Source of the DNA: Cyanoderma ruficeps
Taxonomy: Eukaryota; Chordata; Aves; Passeriformes; Timaliidae
Length of the DNA stretch: 64,000 nt
Assembly (NCBI GenBank): GCA_008694505.1
Contig: VZDJ01007753.1
Span: 15,473,003 to 15,537,002, forward strand
Direction: 5' to 3'
Shown here piece by piece: positions 52,701-63,397 of the stretch. Positions within the stretch are counted from its first letter, which is position 1, and each line of letters starts with the position of its first letter. The notes beneath the pieces were generated by a model. The model did no database searches, was not told where the DNA came from, and was given only the letters and a program-made list of their open reading frames with translations. A program made the translations under genes and the position numbers.

Positions 52701-53335
52701 CAGCTGCATTTGGCAGACAGGAGGGAGAGGAGGCTGTGGCCCTGTGCTGCAGCTGGGAAACACAGCACATTGCCTTCTCCTTAAGCCCACTGTACCCAAA
52801 AAATGTGCTTCCCATCTCTGTCCTGTTGGAGTAATGCCTCTGGATTTTGTGCAACTAGTGAGTATTGGATGCATGTCCTGCTATATATCTAAATGGGCAG
52901 TCTCAAATGTTGAGGAAAAGTACACTTTGATTGGTCTGCAAATCTTTATGGGTTCAATTCCCTAAAGGGCTAAAATTGCTTACTTGATTCTCTACCTAAA
53001 TCCCAATGCATTCTTTTTTTTCCTCTTCTCTTTGTTTTCAGGTATTAAACGATATGGAATCTTCTACTGACAAAGACAAAATAGCAGGCCTCCTGACAGA
53101 AACATTCTCCTCAATGAAGAAAGAATTGGACTCTCTGAAGGATGCAGAAGAGCTTCTGAAAGATAAGGAGGCACTGGTGAAGCCACAGGATAAGACTAGC
53201 CCACTGAACGAGGGATGCGGTGCCAATCTACCGAGTCCCAAGAGTCTGGGAGATGAGCAGACACTCGCTTTGTTGGAACAGTACTCGGAGCTATTGCTGC
53301 AAGCTGTGGAACGACGCATGGACAAAAAACTCTAA
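10683..53335 (+). CDS. MAPKBP1: MAPKBP1, mitogen-activated protein kinase-binding protein 1 (5'-truncated by window, 30 exons)
   Basis: Gene-level entry; exons are listed separately. Thirty exons bounded by AG/GT sites join in phase to 1586 residues plus TAA. Similarity to mammalian MAPKBP1 is near-continuous through the WD40 half (for example [36 protein letters not shown]) and patchy in the tail. By family knowledge the protein is a cytoplasmic and spindle-pole scaffold that binds JNK and restrains NOD2/RIPK2 signalling; human mutations cause a nephronophthisis. Residues 1-685 are WD repeats forming beta-propellers; residues 700-1460 are Ser/Pro-rich with acidic patches; the last ~125 residues are helical and probably mediate dimerisation, as in WDR62. 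Comparison with human suggests ~70 N-terminal residues are encoded upstream of the window, giving ~1655 residues against ~1514 in human. WDR62 is the main alternative, but the sequence fits MAPKBP1 better and JMJD7 follows as in human. Confidence 0.96.
11317..11374 (+). CDS. MAPKBP1: MAPKBP1 exon, WD repeat 1 strand
   Basis: The acceptor is tctgttttag and the donor GAG|gtaagt. The exon completes Arg and reads [19 protein letters not shown], a textbook WD40 strand (hydrophobic-A-FSPDG-K-hydrophobic). It ends in phase 0. The 571-bp intron before it shows no recognisable repeat. Confidence 0.96.
11375..14256 (+). other. MAPKBP1: MAPKBP1 intron, no recognised elements
   Basis: A 2.9-kb intron. 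It has T- and G/T-rich low-complexity runs around 12340-12360 and 12525-12600. I recognise no gene or transposon in it. Confidence 0.7.
14257..14427 (+). CDS. MAPKBP1: MAPKBP1 exon, WD repeats 1-2
   Basis: Between acceptor cccttgcag and donor AAG|gtaagt there are 57 whole codons. It starts [12 protein letters not shown], closes one WD blade (VRVWD), and runs through [20 protein letters not shown] to VNVWSWK. The exon is GC-richer than its introns and nearly identical to the mammalian exon, so this is one of the most secure calls in the window. Confidence 0.98.
14428..17308 (+). other. MAPKBP1: MAPKBP1 intron with an antisense CR1
   Basis: A 2.9-kb intron holding the CR1 copy at 15166-15535. 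The rest shows nothing I can name. Open stretches such as those around 16200-17000 lack conserved sequence and are treated as chance. Confidence 0.7.
15166..15535 (-). mobile_element. CR1 LINE 3' fragment, antisense
   Basis: It begins with atcatagaatggttcggatt and ggaagggaccctaaag, the reverse complement of the conserved CR1 3' end, followed by ggcaggctgttccagtgctt. Read on the minus strand it carries a residual reverse-transcriptase C-terminal frame ([17 protein letters not shown]). It is 5'-truncated, as usual for CR1. Confidence 0.9.
17309..17446 (+). CDS. MAPKBP1: MAPKBP1 exon, WD repeat 3
   Basis: The acceptor is tgtttccag and the donor AAG|gtaaga, giving 46 codons in phase 0 at both ends. 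The reading starts [20 protein letters not shown] and ends [13 protein letters not shown]. The IKFW dipeptide is the blade-closing WD-type motif. Confidence 0.97.
18080..18262 (+). CDS. MAPKBP1: MAPKBP1 exon, WD region
   Basis: The acceptor is tgttggtag and the donor AGG|gtgagt; 61 codons, phase 0 to phase 0. It begins [20 protein letters not shown] and ends LLDKWVELR. The contained [19 protein letters not shown] stretch is characteristic of the MAPKBP1/WDR62 family. It can splice either to the 18-bp microexon or directly to the exon at 19396, since all three boundaries are phase 0. Confidence 0.97.
18797..18850 (+). promoter_or_regulatory. MAPKBP1: Pyrimidine tract before the MAPKBP1 microexon
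   Basis: A C/T-rich stretch with CTTTC-type repeats runs up to the acceptor of the 18-bp exon, with tctgcctttc close to the splice site. Such tracts are typical polypyrimidine-tract-protein sites; regulation here is inference. Confidence 0.45.
18853..18870 (+). CDS. MAPKBP1: MAPKBP1 18-bp microexon (NTDSFT)
   Basis: Six codons, NTDSFT, lie between acceptor tctcgctcag and donor ACA|gtaagt, phase 0 at both ends, so including or skipping it keeps the frame. I recall a six-residue isoform difference at this point of mammalian MAPKBP1, which supports it as real. A long pyrimidine tract with CTTTC repeats (about 18797-18850) precedes it. It falls between two WD blades, so it would change a surface loop. 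Confidence 0.82.
19396..19556 (+). CDS. MAPKBP1: MAPKBP1 exon, WD repeat ([12 protein letters not shown])
   Basis: The acceptor is tgtcctcctcag and the donor CCAG|gtactg. It contains 53 codons plus two bases: [20 protein letters not shown], then [18 protein letters not shown] and a conserved [10 protein letters not shown] end. The last AG joins the next exon to make Ser. Confidence 0.97.
19951..20140 (+). CDS. MAPKBP1: MAPKBP1 exon, WD repeat (LYVWD)
   Basis: The acceptor is gtctatgcag and the donor GAG|gtatgt. After completing Ser it reads [20 protein letters not shown], then [20 protein letters not shown] and [16 protein letters not shown]. This is among the most conserved parts of the family. 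Phase 0 at the 3' end. Confidence 0.97.
20507..20546. repeat. 20-bp tandem duplication, two copies
   Basis: Two adjacent units, tgaaacaagtgatttaatct and tgaaacaagtgatataatct, with a single mismatch. Local duplication in an intron. Confidence 0.9.
21164..21310 (+). CDS. MAPKBP1: MAPKBP1 exon, WD repeat (TIRLWN)
   Basis: The acceptor is gcccttag and the donor AAT|gtaaga; 49 codons. It reads [20 protein letters not shown], then [15 protein letters not shown]. The first residue is Met where mammals have Val, a conservative change. The Met is internal and is not a start codon, because the upstream exons join in frame. Confidence 0.96.
22197..22381 (+). CDS. MAPKBP1: MAPKBP1 exon, WD repeat ([14 protein letters not shown])
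   Basis: The acceptor is tgtccccccccag and the donor TCAG|gtaatc. It encodes [18 protein letters not shown], a variable linker, and [19 protein letters not shown]. The linker is a few residues longer than in human as I recall it. The final AG makes Arg with the next exon. Confidence 0.96.
22492..22583 (+). CDS. MAPKBP1: MAPKBP1 exon, WD repeat
   Basis: The acceptor is tatgtcctag and the donor ACAG|gtaaat. Only 110 bp of intron separate it from the previous exon, the shortest intron in the window. It reads [20 protein letters not shown] and [10 protein letters not shown], matching mammalian MAPKBP1 almost residue for residue. Confidence 0.96.
22949..23074 (+). CDS. MAPKBP1: MAPKBP1 exon, WD repeat ([15 protein letters not shown])
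   Basis: The acceptor is ttctgacag and the donor GCAG|gtagca. It completes Gly and reads [20 protein letters not shown], then [20 protein letters not shown]. It shows the classic LASASRDR strand and the DEH...ITAVKF start of the next blade. Confidence 0.96.
23075..24711 (+). other. MAPKBP1: MAPKBP1 intron with an unusual 0.8-kb block
   Basis: From about 23450 to 24230 the intron changes texture to purine-rich sequence with repeated ggtgagtccat, cagccagtag and ggtcagg-type words. It may be part of an unrecognised repeat or LTR. The flanks are ordinary AT-rich intron. Confidence 0.5.
24712..24782 (+). CDS. MAPKBP1: MAPKBP1 exon, WD repeat ([11 protein letters not shown])
   Basis: The acceptor is tcaattccag and the donor AAG|gtaacc. 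It completes Ala and encodes [20 protein letters not shown] then AQK. It is a short exon of 71 bp, phase 0 at its end. Confidence 0.95.
25225..25346 (+). CDS. MAPKBP1: MAPKBP1 exon, WD repeat ([10 protein letters not shown])
   Basis: The acceptor is catatgtttag and the donor TCAG|gttagt. It reads [20 protein letters not shown] then [20 protein letters not shown]. The final AG joins the next exon as Arg. Mammals have SGDGVQ at the start, so the acceptor position is supported. Confidence 0.95.
26256..26331 (+). CDS. MAPKBP1: MAPKBP1 exon, WD repeat ([16 protein letters not shown])
   Basis: The acceptor is tcatcccctcag and the donor AAG|gtaagc. It encodes [20 protein letters not shown] then GTLIK, ending in phase 0. 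It is strongly conserved with mammals. Confidence 0.95.
27099..27117. repeat. 19-base T homopolymer
   Basis: An uninterrupted T-run about 90 bp before the sense CR1 at 27206. Its length is likely to vary and to be error-prone in assembly. Confidence 0.9.
27206..27535 (+). mobile_element. CR1 LINE 3' fragment, sense
   Basis: The sense orientation shows ctgcaggttcctgaggaggg, gcattaggaaggatttcttt and gacactggaataggagtcct, and ends near gttcccttctagctgaaact. The [16 protein letters not shown] frame is a decayed CR1 reverse-transcriptase end. Confidence 0.85.
28780..28891 (+). CDS. MAPKBP1: MAPKBP1 exon, WD repeat ([12 protein letters not shown])
   Basis: The acceptor is tcctaaaccag and the donor TCAG|gtaagg. 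The 37 codons read [20 protein letters not shown] then [17 protein letters not shown], a typical WD blade with the terminal G-H pair. Confidence 0.96.
29345..29408 (+). CDS. MAPKBP1: MAPKBP1 exon, last WD blade
   Basis: The acceptor is tatttgtcacag and the donor ACAG|gtaaga. It completes Glu and encodes [20 protein letters not shown]; the final AG forms Ser with the next exon. It is short (64 bp) but matches the mammalian protein in every conserved position I remember. Confidence 0.95.
29948..29974. repeat. Inverted repeat, 11-bp stem and 5-nt loop
   Basis: The arms tttagtgagct and agctcactaaa pair perfectly around the loop aaatc. It lies in a MAPKBP1 intron about 540 bp after the last WD-blade exon. 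Confidence 0.9.
31455..31579. repeat. Perfect 17-bp inverted repeat pair, 91-bp spacer
   Basis: The left arm gtatactgacactgatg (31455-31471) and right arm catcagtgtcagtatac (31563-31579) are exact reverse complements. The arms do not extend outward and I saw no target-site duplication. Confidence 0.9.
31817..31951 (-). mobile_element. tRNA-Ile/CR1 SINE (TguSINE1-like), antisense
   Basis: On the minus strand the element starts with ttagctcagctggtcagagc, the A-box half of a tRNA-Ile(AAT)-type sequence, continues through gtgctaataacaccaagg and atgggcc, and passes into a CR1 3' tail (ggccccttccaattcagaat). The T-arm/B-box part of the tRNA head seems to be missing, about 16 bases. The architecture matches the SINE described from zebra finch as TguSINE1. 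Confidence 0.78.
32483..32608 (+). CDS. MAPKBP1: MAPKBP1 exon, end of WD region and start of tail
   Basis: The acceptor is tctctttcag and the donor TGAG|gtgagc. It completes Ser, closes the propeller with [20 protein letters not shown], then becomes basic and polar ([17 protein letters not shown]). This marks the shift from the folded WD region to the disordered C-terminal half. Confidence 0.95.
34583..35190 (-). mobile_element. Ancient L3/CR1-like LINE fragment, antisense
   Basis: Degraded but recognisable order: gtgctccacaaagcccagta, then cctctgcagcctcctttggtgacaa (quoted in part), then tgaactgaagagtcctagta and acccacagttctcc. This is the layout of old amniote L3/CR1 3' regions. Boundaries are approximate. 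Confidence 0.55.
36236..36535 (+). mobile_element. CR1 LINE 3' fragment, sense
   Basis: It contains gacctcaagttgtgccaggg, ttaagcattggaacagggtc and ttggacttgatgatcttgga, in the order of the CR1 3' end. Several indels break the frame. Confidence 0.88.
38995..39143 (+). CDS. MAPKBP1: MAPKBP1 exon, acidic segment
   Basis: The acceptor is tgcctttcag and the donor TCAG|gtataa. It encodes [20 protein letters not shown] followed by [10 protein letters not shown]. The PALSSDSDK...GEDEG block is shared with mammals; the 20 residues after it are not recognisably conserved. The 6.4-kb intron before it is the largest complete intron in the gene. Confidence 0.93.
39857..39906 (+). CDS. MAPKBP1: MAPKBP1 exon, RSLSHWEM motif
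   Basis: The acceptor is acctttgcag and the donor AGG|gtgagt. It is a 50-bp exon reading [16 protein letters not shown] after completing Asp. The SRSLSHWEM core is conserved with mammals and carries an R-x-x-S basophilic phosphosite pattern. The next coding exon follows in phase 0. Confidence 0.9.
40450..40686 (+). CDS. MAPKBP1: MAPKBP1 exon, SMLDLRQLE block
   Basis: The acceptor is atttccttcag and the donor AAA|gtaagg; 79 codons. The block [27 protein letters not shown] corresponds to the mammalian RGRWVQP...[12 protein letters not shown] block. A serine-rich run ([15 protein letters not shown]) follows. Phase 0 at both ends. Confidence 0.94.
40948..41001 (+). CDS. MAPKBP1: MAPKBP1 54-bp exon (cassette candidate)
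   Basis: The acceptor is tgcttttag and the donor CAG|gtttgt. The 18 codons read [18 protein letters not shown], helical in character. Both ends are phase 0 and the neighbouring exons are also phase 0 at these junctions, so it can be skipped without frameshift. I cannot place it on the mammalian protein I remember, which is why the confidence is lower than for its neighbours. Confidence 0.75.
41633..41802 (+). CDS. MAPKBP1: MAPKBP1 exon, [17 protein letters not shown] block
   Basis: The acceptor is aattaaaccag and the donor GCAG|gttaaa. It contains [20 protein letters not shown], equivalent to the mammalian HIIRLLSQEEGVFAQDLEP, then an acidic [13 protein letters not shown] stretch. The last AG makes Ser with the next exon. 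Confidence 0.93.
41803..43398 (+). other. MAPKBP1: MAPKBP1 intron, nothing recognised
   Basis: A 1.6-kb intron with T-rich patches. I see no repeat family, exon or RNA gene in it. The introns at 39144-39856, 39907-40449, 41002-41632, 43545-43958, 44130-45004, 45084-46576 and 46888-47669 are likewise unremarkable. Confidence 0.6.
43399..43544 (+). CDS. MAPKBP1: MAPKBP1 exon, [15 protein letters not shown] block
   Basis: The acceptor is tctctcttgtag and the donor GAAG|gtaagg. The sequence [20 protein letters not shown] leads into [26 protein letters not shown], which aligns closely with mammals. SP pairs here are possible proline-directed (JNK-type) phosphosites; that is inference. Confidence 0.95.
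43959..44129 (+). CDS. MAPKBP1: MAPKBP1 exon, acidic segment 2
   Basis: The acceptor is gccttttcccag and the donor AAAG|gtacat. It reads [24 protein letters not shown], then [17 protein letters not shown]. The TEPLSVDG and PDQE-FLK-HF-TL signatures match mammals, with an acidic run between them. Confidence 0.94.
45005..45083 (+). CDS. MAPKBP1: MAPKBP1 exon, SISSRFL block
   Basis: The acceptor is aaaattttag and the donor TCAG|gtatgg. The 25 codons [25 protein letters not shown] include the SISSRFL core shared with mammals. Short (79 bp) but phase-consistent on both sides. Confidence 0.88.
46577..46887 (+). CDS. MAPKBP1: MAPKBP1 exon, RKAQSVHDL block
   Basis: The acceptor is ctgttctttag and the donor GAGG|gtaagg; 103 codons. 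It starts with a serine-rich [11 protein letters not shown], has a PPPP run, a basic MQKKRRS patch, and ends [14 protein letters not shown]. The last block matches mammalian LQKAQSVHSLVP and holds an R-x-x-S phosphosite pattern. Most of the exon is weakly conserved. Confidence 0.92.
47670..48581 (+). CDS. MAPKBP1: MAPKBP1 largest exon, SRSISVGEN and docking-like block
   Basis: The acceptor is ttaattttcacag; 303 codons if it ends at the TCAG|gtgtgc donor. Conserved islands are [22 protein letters not shown] and [20 protein letters not shown], both clearly mammalian MAPKBP1. The second resembles a MAP-kinase docking motif (basic residue, then P and hydrophobics) and is a candidate JNK-binding site. 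The remainder is low-conservation Ser/Pro/Lys sequence. A second in-phase donor (AATG|gtgaga) at 48731 would add 50 codons; I cannot tell which is used. Confidence 0.88.
48582..51940 (+). other. MAPKBP1: MAPKBP1 intron (start depends on donor choice)
   Basis: If the 48581 donor is used this intron is 3.4 kb; if the 48731 donor is used it begins 150 bp later. The mammalian protein has additional poorly conserved residues in this interval, so a small exon could be hidden, but I could not identify one. No transposon was recognised. Confidence 0.6.
51941..52026 (+). CDS. MAPKBP1: MAPKBP1 exon, C-terminal helix
   Basis: The acceptor is ttcccccctccag and the donor AGG|gtgagt. After completing Glu it reads [20 protein letters not shown] then RALHLYRR, matching mammalian SLEQCEQLVAELRGSVRQAV. 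The heptad-like hydrophobic spacing suggests an amphipathic helix. A 3.4-kb intron (or a shorter one, if the alternative donor is used) precedes it. Confidence 0.95.
52027..53041 (+). other. MAPKBP1: Last MAPKBP1 intron, nothing recognised
   Basis: A 1.0-kb intron between the two C-terminal helix exons. Open frames on both strands at 52360-52970 show no conserved family and are treated as chance. Confidence 0.65.
53042..53335 (+). CDS. MAPKBP1: MAPKBP1 terminal coding exon
   Basis: The acceptor is ctttgttttcag and the exon ends with TAA at 53333-53335. It encodes 97 residues: an N-terminal [20 protein letters not shown] helix, a polar linker, and [26 protein letters not shown] at the C-terminus. 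The last 25 residues are almost identical to mammalian MAPKBP1 and correspond to the helical dimerisation segment known in WDR62. Confidence 0.97.
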   Translation, partial: VLNDMESSTDKDKIAGLLTETFSSMKKELDSLKDAEELLKDKEALVKPQDKTSPLNEGCGANLPSPKSLGDEQTLALLEQYSELLLQAVERRMDKKL

Positions 53336-56175
53336 GAGGGCTGGCTTTCAGGTGTTTGTGAATACACAGAAATAATTGCAAGAAGAGGACCACAGAGAGA
53401 GCTTCAGACTAATGCTACCATCAGCTGGCCTAGGGCTGGTGGAAATTCCTTTAAAAACTGATTTCCTCAGGCTCCAAGAACTGACTTGTTCCAATTCTTA
53501 GCAATGTGCTGGCCACAGTTTTAGTATTTGTTTCCTAATGGTCTTCAGCTTCCTGTCTCTAAACAAAGTCTTGAAAGTGGAGTTTGGAGAAATTGCCTTG
53601 AAATTTCTTCATAGCCAGGAGGTCAGGATGTTTGACACCTAAAAATACAAAGAAAATCCAGTTTATACAAGAAATTATGAACTGCTGACTAAAAGCAAAG
53701 GAGTCCATGTAAAGCCAATCTCTTCCTCTCCAAAAGTTCATGAGAATCAAGAATCAGACTTTTAATGGGTTTATTTATTAATTTATTTCTCTTGACTGTT
53801 GCTCTGTGCCACGTTTGTGGTTGTTATATTTGTCCTTTAAAAAAACTGTCAATCCCTTTGCCATATCCCAGCGAGAAACAATCTCTGTATTATAAATCCC
53901 CAACAGGGAGACAGGCTGGAGTGTCTGTGCAATTAATGAACTGTTCTCTGCTTAGATCTTGTCTTGCTGTTCTTGCTTTTCCTGCCTTAGTTTTGTTCCC
54001 TGCAGTAATCCTGCTGTTGTTATGACAACCCTGTCTGCTTTCCTGTTGTGTCAAGACAGTCCCCACACTATTTTATCTGCATTCACCTCCAGGGAAAGGC
54101 TCTGTATCCCTTGGGCCATGCTTTGGAGATTACTTTATGAATTCATTAGTGGTATTTTTAATCTGGAATTTGAATACTTCAGACCGGGTTTTCTGCAGAC
54201 ATTTTGAAAATTGGATTTAGATACACTACAAAAGTTTGTTTCAGCCACCTTTCATGACTAGGAATTGGAAATTGACTATGATGTTGTTATGCTTTATTTG
54301 TGCAGAAGTGACAGGGAAAAGCTGGTTTCCATCTCTTACAGTGTAACTCTAGATTTGAGAGATCTTCAGTGCCATGGCTCATCTGTGTCATTTGTTCATT
54401 TCACTGTGATAGGAAAATGTTTTCTCCTTGCCTTTTTTTTTAAAACAGAATATTTATATCCCAAGAAAGCTGGGATTCTCTTACCTTCTGTAAAGCTATT
54501 TCAAATCCTCTCAGAAAATTATTTCCTAAGAACTTCAAATGAGATATTTTGAGGTGTGATTACCACAATTTTCCCTGCCTCTAGCCTCTTTGCTTTTAAT
54601 GAATTTCTGGTCTGAGAAACAGAATCTTATCTTCTTGCATTTGTATGTGCAATATTCTTCTTGCCCTGTGGAGCTTCTCTAAACCCGTGCTAACTTGTGT
54701 CTGTTGTGGTTTAAGATTGTCCAGTGATATTTTTTAGGCCAATGATATAAGCTAAGAAAAAAAAATTTAAACCAATGAAATTCTTCAGCACCTTCCCCCT
54801 TACTCCCACTCCTTTCATCAATAGGGGCAAATACACAAAGTATTTATTTCTGCCATCTCCAGTCTGTCTTGCATTTATTTTAAGGCAGAGCAATGTAATC
54901 CCAGTTCATAAAACTAATGCAAGCAGCAAGAATTTGGTGGGAGAGAGACTGCTAGCATCTGTGGAAGTCAGTCAGAGGCAGCCAGACTGCATCACTTGGT
55001 TACAGAGGTTACAGGGTGGAAGTAATTTTCTTTCATTTTACTGTCCTGGCTGCTGTCTCTCTGAAACCCTGTGGCACTTGGAAATGTGGTCTGTTGACTT
55101 CTCTGTCTTTCTTGACTGCAGATCTGCAGTGCAGCCTTTTTTCGGCTGGTCTGGCCAGACTGGTATAGGACAACCTGTTTCTCCTGAGTAACTCTAGGGC
55201 TGAACAATCTGCGGTTCTGTCACTCCCCTAACAGGTTTGCAGCTTGATCACTGCCGAGTGCTTCAGGACATGGCAGTATGGGGAACACTTTGGGAACTTT
55301 CCAGCTGCTTCTGCCTGTAATTGAAATCTGCCTAATCATGTTTAAGGTGTCCTTGCTAACTTTTCCTTCTATGGGCTTGTACTGAAATGCTAAAGGGGTT
55401 ATTTTCTAGTCTTGTCTCTGCACTGTATTGTGCTGAATCAGCTGGTGTGCTCAGTCCCATGGGCAGCTTCTCTTGCACAGACAGGTTTTGCAAAGGAAGG
55501 CAAGTTGGAAACCAGAGAGGAAATTTCTGGCAGTTTCTCTGAGTGAAAAGATGAGCTGTAGATGCTGCAAGTGGAACGTGTGGTAACAGTCACGTTGGGT
55601 CTGTCATGGGAGTTAGTGTGGGTCCAGCTTGCTTCTGAGGTGACCGGTTCGTTCCTCCACTTTCAGACTGTGAACATACGTCCTAGTACACAGGAAATTT
55701 CTTGCTCTGCTGGGGCCACAAGACACTCAGGAAAAATAGCAGTTCCTTGAACCCAGGTATATTTTGGTACTGTGATAATGGTTTGAGGGTCCTTTATATT
55801 ACTTCCTTGTGCAATTTTATACCATTTTATGATTTAAACATTGAGGTAGTGACAAAAAGGTCAGAGATGATACAGAAGAGCCAGTGGCGAGAATGAAATT
55901 GCCATGAAGGTAAAGGGCAACAAGCAGCAAAGCTGGCATAGAGGTATGAAACAAAGCTCCTTGGAAATAAGTTGTGTGAAGCAGATCTGATTTTTAAGCT
56001 GATCAGAGTGGTTTTGTTTCTTGGAATGGATTTTACTTAGGGTCGTGGCTGTATACAGGAAACCAGAGGTAAAATCTGATCAGAATGATGGCAAGAAAAG
56101 TGTTGGGCAAGTAGATCAGTTGTAGGAGAATGGTTGTGTAGTTTAAAATAAATTTAGAATAGTATATGTAGGAGA
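53336..56175 (+). other. MAPKBP1: Probable MAPKBP1 3' UTR
   Basis: The sequence after the stop has no recognised exon and no recognised mobile element. The clearest AATAAA hexamer is at 56147-56152, which would give a UTR of about 2.8 kb, similar to what is expected for this gene. Its end is an inference: no transcript data were available, and the next AATAAA is only at 58077. Confidence 0.45.
56147..56152 (+). terminator. Candidate polyadenylation signal for MAPKBP1
   Basis: A canonical AATAAA lies in an A/T-rich context (gtttaaaataaatttag). It is the first perfect hexamer I saw downstream of the MAPKBP1 stop codon. Variant signals earlier in the UTR cannot be excluded. Confidence 0.4.
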
Positions 56176-56752
56176 CTCAGGAAAACAGAGTAGAAGTAGA
56201 GGTGGTCTTGGTCTGAAGAACACCATTTGGCCAATACCTATGAATGATACAATACCAAAAGGCTTCGGGAAAGTAGATATAGGACTTGGAGATGGTGATC
56301 TGTAATTGAAGGATGAATTGGAAGGAGTTTGTTTTTAAATATGTTCTATGAGCCTCTTGCTTCCTCTCTTGCTGCTCTCTAAGCAACTATTATTTTTCTT
56401 AAATGGCAAAGTCTTGAGCTGCTTGTTCAAGGCTTTGATGTTTTGAATTGATTAGAAGCCCAGTAGACACTGGTGCCCAAGTTTGTTGCTGAGAGGGGTG
56501 AGGAGATAGTGTTGCTCTTTATATTTTAAGACTAATCCAACTAATTCTTCCCTCCTAACTTCCTATTGCTGGCAGTAGGAAATATTACTAAAACCTCTAG
56601 TTTACAAAACAAAAAGAGCATAAATGCATTGCATTTGCACCTTGTGAACATGTTTCACTGCAGGCTGTCCATTGGGCCAGGCAGAGAAATAATGAATGGT
56701 AACTGCCTGGGAAGTGAAGAGGCTTGTCGGAGAAGGTGATAAATTTGAGTCT

Positions 56753-56792
56753 ATCCCTCTTAATGGTTTGTGATCCCTCTAACTGGTTTGTG
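56753..56792. repeat. 20-bp tandem duplication, two copies
   Basis: Two adjacent units, atccctcttaatggtttgtg and atccctctaactggtttgtg. Local duplication between the two genes. Confidence 0.88.
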
Positions 56793-57871
56793 TGGGTGTT
56801 AGCATAGGCATCTGCACAGCAAGATACCTATATTAAGACATTTGTTCAAGATAAAGCCTGAAAAAATAATTTGGACCTACCTATCCTCTTTATACATATT
56901 TTCCTCCCTTCAACCCAACATTCCTGGTCAAAATGAAAAGTTTTAGGTTTCTTTTCCATCTTGCAAATTGTACTGCTTTGCCTGTGGAACCCCTCAGTTT
57001 GTTTAAGGGCTCAGTCGAACTGGGACAGTAGGAAGGGCTGCAACCTGAAAGGGCAGCAAACTGTTGTATTTCCTGCTGCGGGCAGGTAACACCTTCCTCC
57101 TCCCCATCCCTCAGCAGCACCCAGGAGCTGTGTGTATGGGAGTCCACCCTTCTTCCACCTCCTGTCTCAGGTTGTCCTCTCCTTTCCATGCGACCTCCCA
57201 GGTGATGACTGGGGCATGGCCTTACAGCAGCCCCCTCCCCAGACTCCCCGTTTTGAAAACTTCATCAGGACTCAGAGGAATTGGGACGTTTCTTTCTGGG
57301 AGTAGAAACATACCAACTTAATTTTTTTAAAAGAACGGATATGTATATAAATATATATAAGAAAAAAATGAAATGCAGGTATTTAAACACCCTTGGTAAA
57401 TTCATGCATGTATACAGTGTCTTCCCCCCAGTCCGCTGGATGTGTAGCATCCAGGACACTAAATGACAAAAACCTCATTGAAATGATAGACAGGTCTTCT
57501 AGCAGACCCCCGAGAGAGCAGGTGGTTCCTTCTCTGGGTAAGTCCGGCGTGTCCCGTGTTTCAGATCGTGCGTGTGAATGACACGGGGCGGCTGGGGCTG
57601 TGTCCGTGTCACTCGGGGGACACGCGTGGGGTAGCCGCGTTCGGAACAAGCCATGTCCGCCCCGCGCTCCGGGCAGGCACCTCCTCACCCCTGTCCCCCC
57701 ACTTCCTGCACTGCCCTTTTCCTTCACTCCCTTAAAACACAAACAAACCCCCCCTTTCCTGCTTTATTTATAAATGCGTGTTTTTATACTTTTGGCTTTA
57801 GGTAAAGTAAAATAATACATCGTCCTTTTTTAATTATTATTTCGGAAAAGAATTAAAAATTCCGCTTGTTG

Positions 57872-57982
57872 GGTTTTGTGGGGATTTTTTTTTGTTTTGT
57901 TTTGTTTGGTTGGTTTTTGTTGTTTTTTTTGTTTTGGTTTTTTTGTTGTTGTTGTTTTGGGGGTTTTTTGGTTTTTTTTGGT
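57872..57982. repeat. G/T-rich low-complexity tract
   Basis: About 110 bp made almost only of T and G runs, running straight into the assembly gap. Such sequence is hard to assemble and may have variable length; the open frames across it are artefacts. Confidence 0.85.
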
Positions 57983-58008
57983 NNNNNNNNNNNNNNNNNN
58001 NNNNNNNN
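57983..58008. other. Assembly gap (26 N)
   Basis: Twenty-six Ns lie between the G/T-rich tract and the JMJD7 promoter. The true length is unknown. A single N also occurs at 5187 in a G-run. Confidence 0.99.
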
Positions 58009-58076
58009 CTGTGAGGCTCTCCCGGGAGCTGTTTTTAACTCTGTATTCATTTGTACTTCGTGTCTTAAACCGTTTC

Positions 58077-58082
58077 AATAAA
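58077..58082 (+). terminator. AATAAA just upstream of the JMJD7 start
   Basis: A canonical hexamer in tttcaataaaaacgtg lies about 130 bp before the JMJD7 ATG, at the edge of CpG-rich sequence. It could end a long MAPKBP1 transcript or an unidentified transcript, or be chance. No firm assignment. Confidence 0.2.
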
Positions 58083-58209
58083 AACGTGACCATTTGTTAC
58101 CGAGCTGCGCCACTTACTCGGGAACAGCGCCCGCGGTTCGTTTTCCGGGCGAAGGGGTGGGCGGGGATAGGGGCGGGAAGGGGCCGCCTCCTGCGGGGCC
58201 GGGCCGTGC

Positions 58210-63397
<5,188 letters not shown>

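Larger units (their letters stand above)
56176..58084. other. Intergenic interval between MAPKBP1 and JMJD7
   Basis: It contains a 20-bp tandem duplication at 56753-56792, an exon-like open block at 57432-57537, CpG-rich DNA at about 57545-57690, a G/T-rich tract at about 57872-57982 and a 26-N gap. No gene could be assigned. Confidence 0.6.

Noticed and set aside
57830..58093. Open frames across the G/T tract and N gap
   Set aside because: They consist of homopolymer-like Lys/Asn/Thr or Phe/Val/Gly runs and unknown residues; low-complexity artefact.
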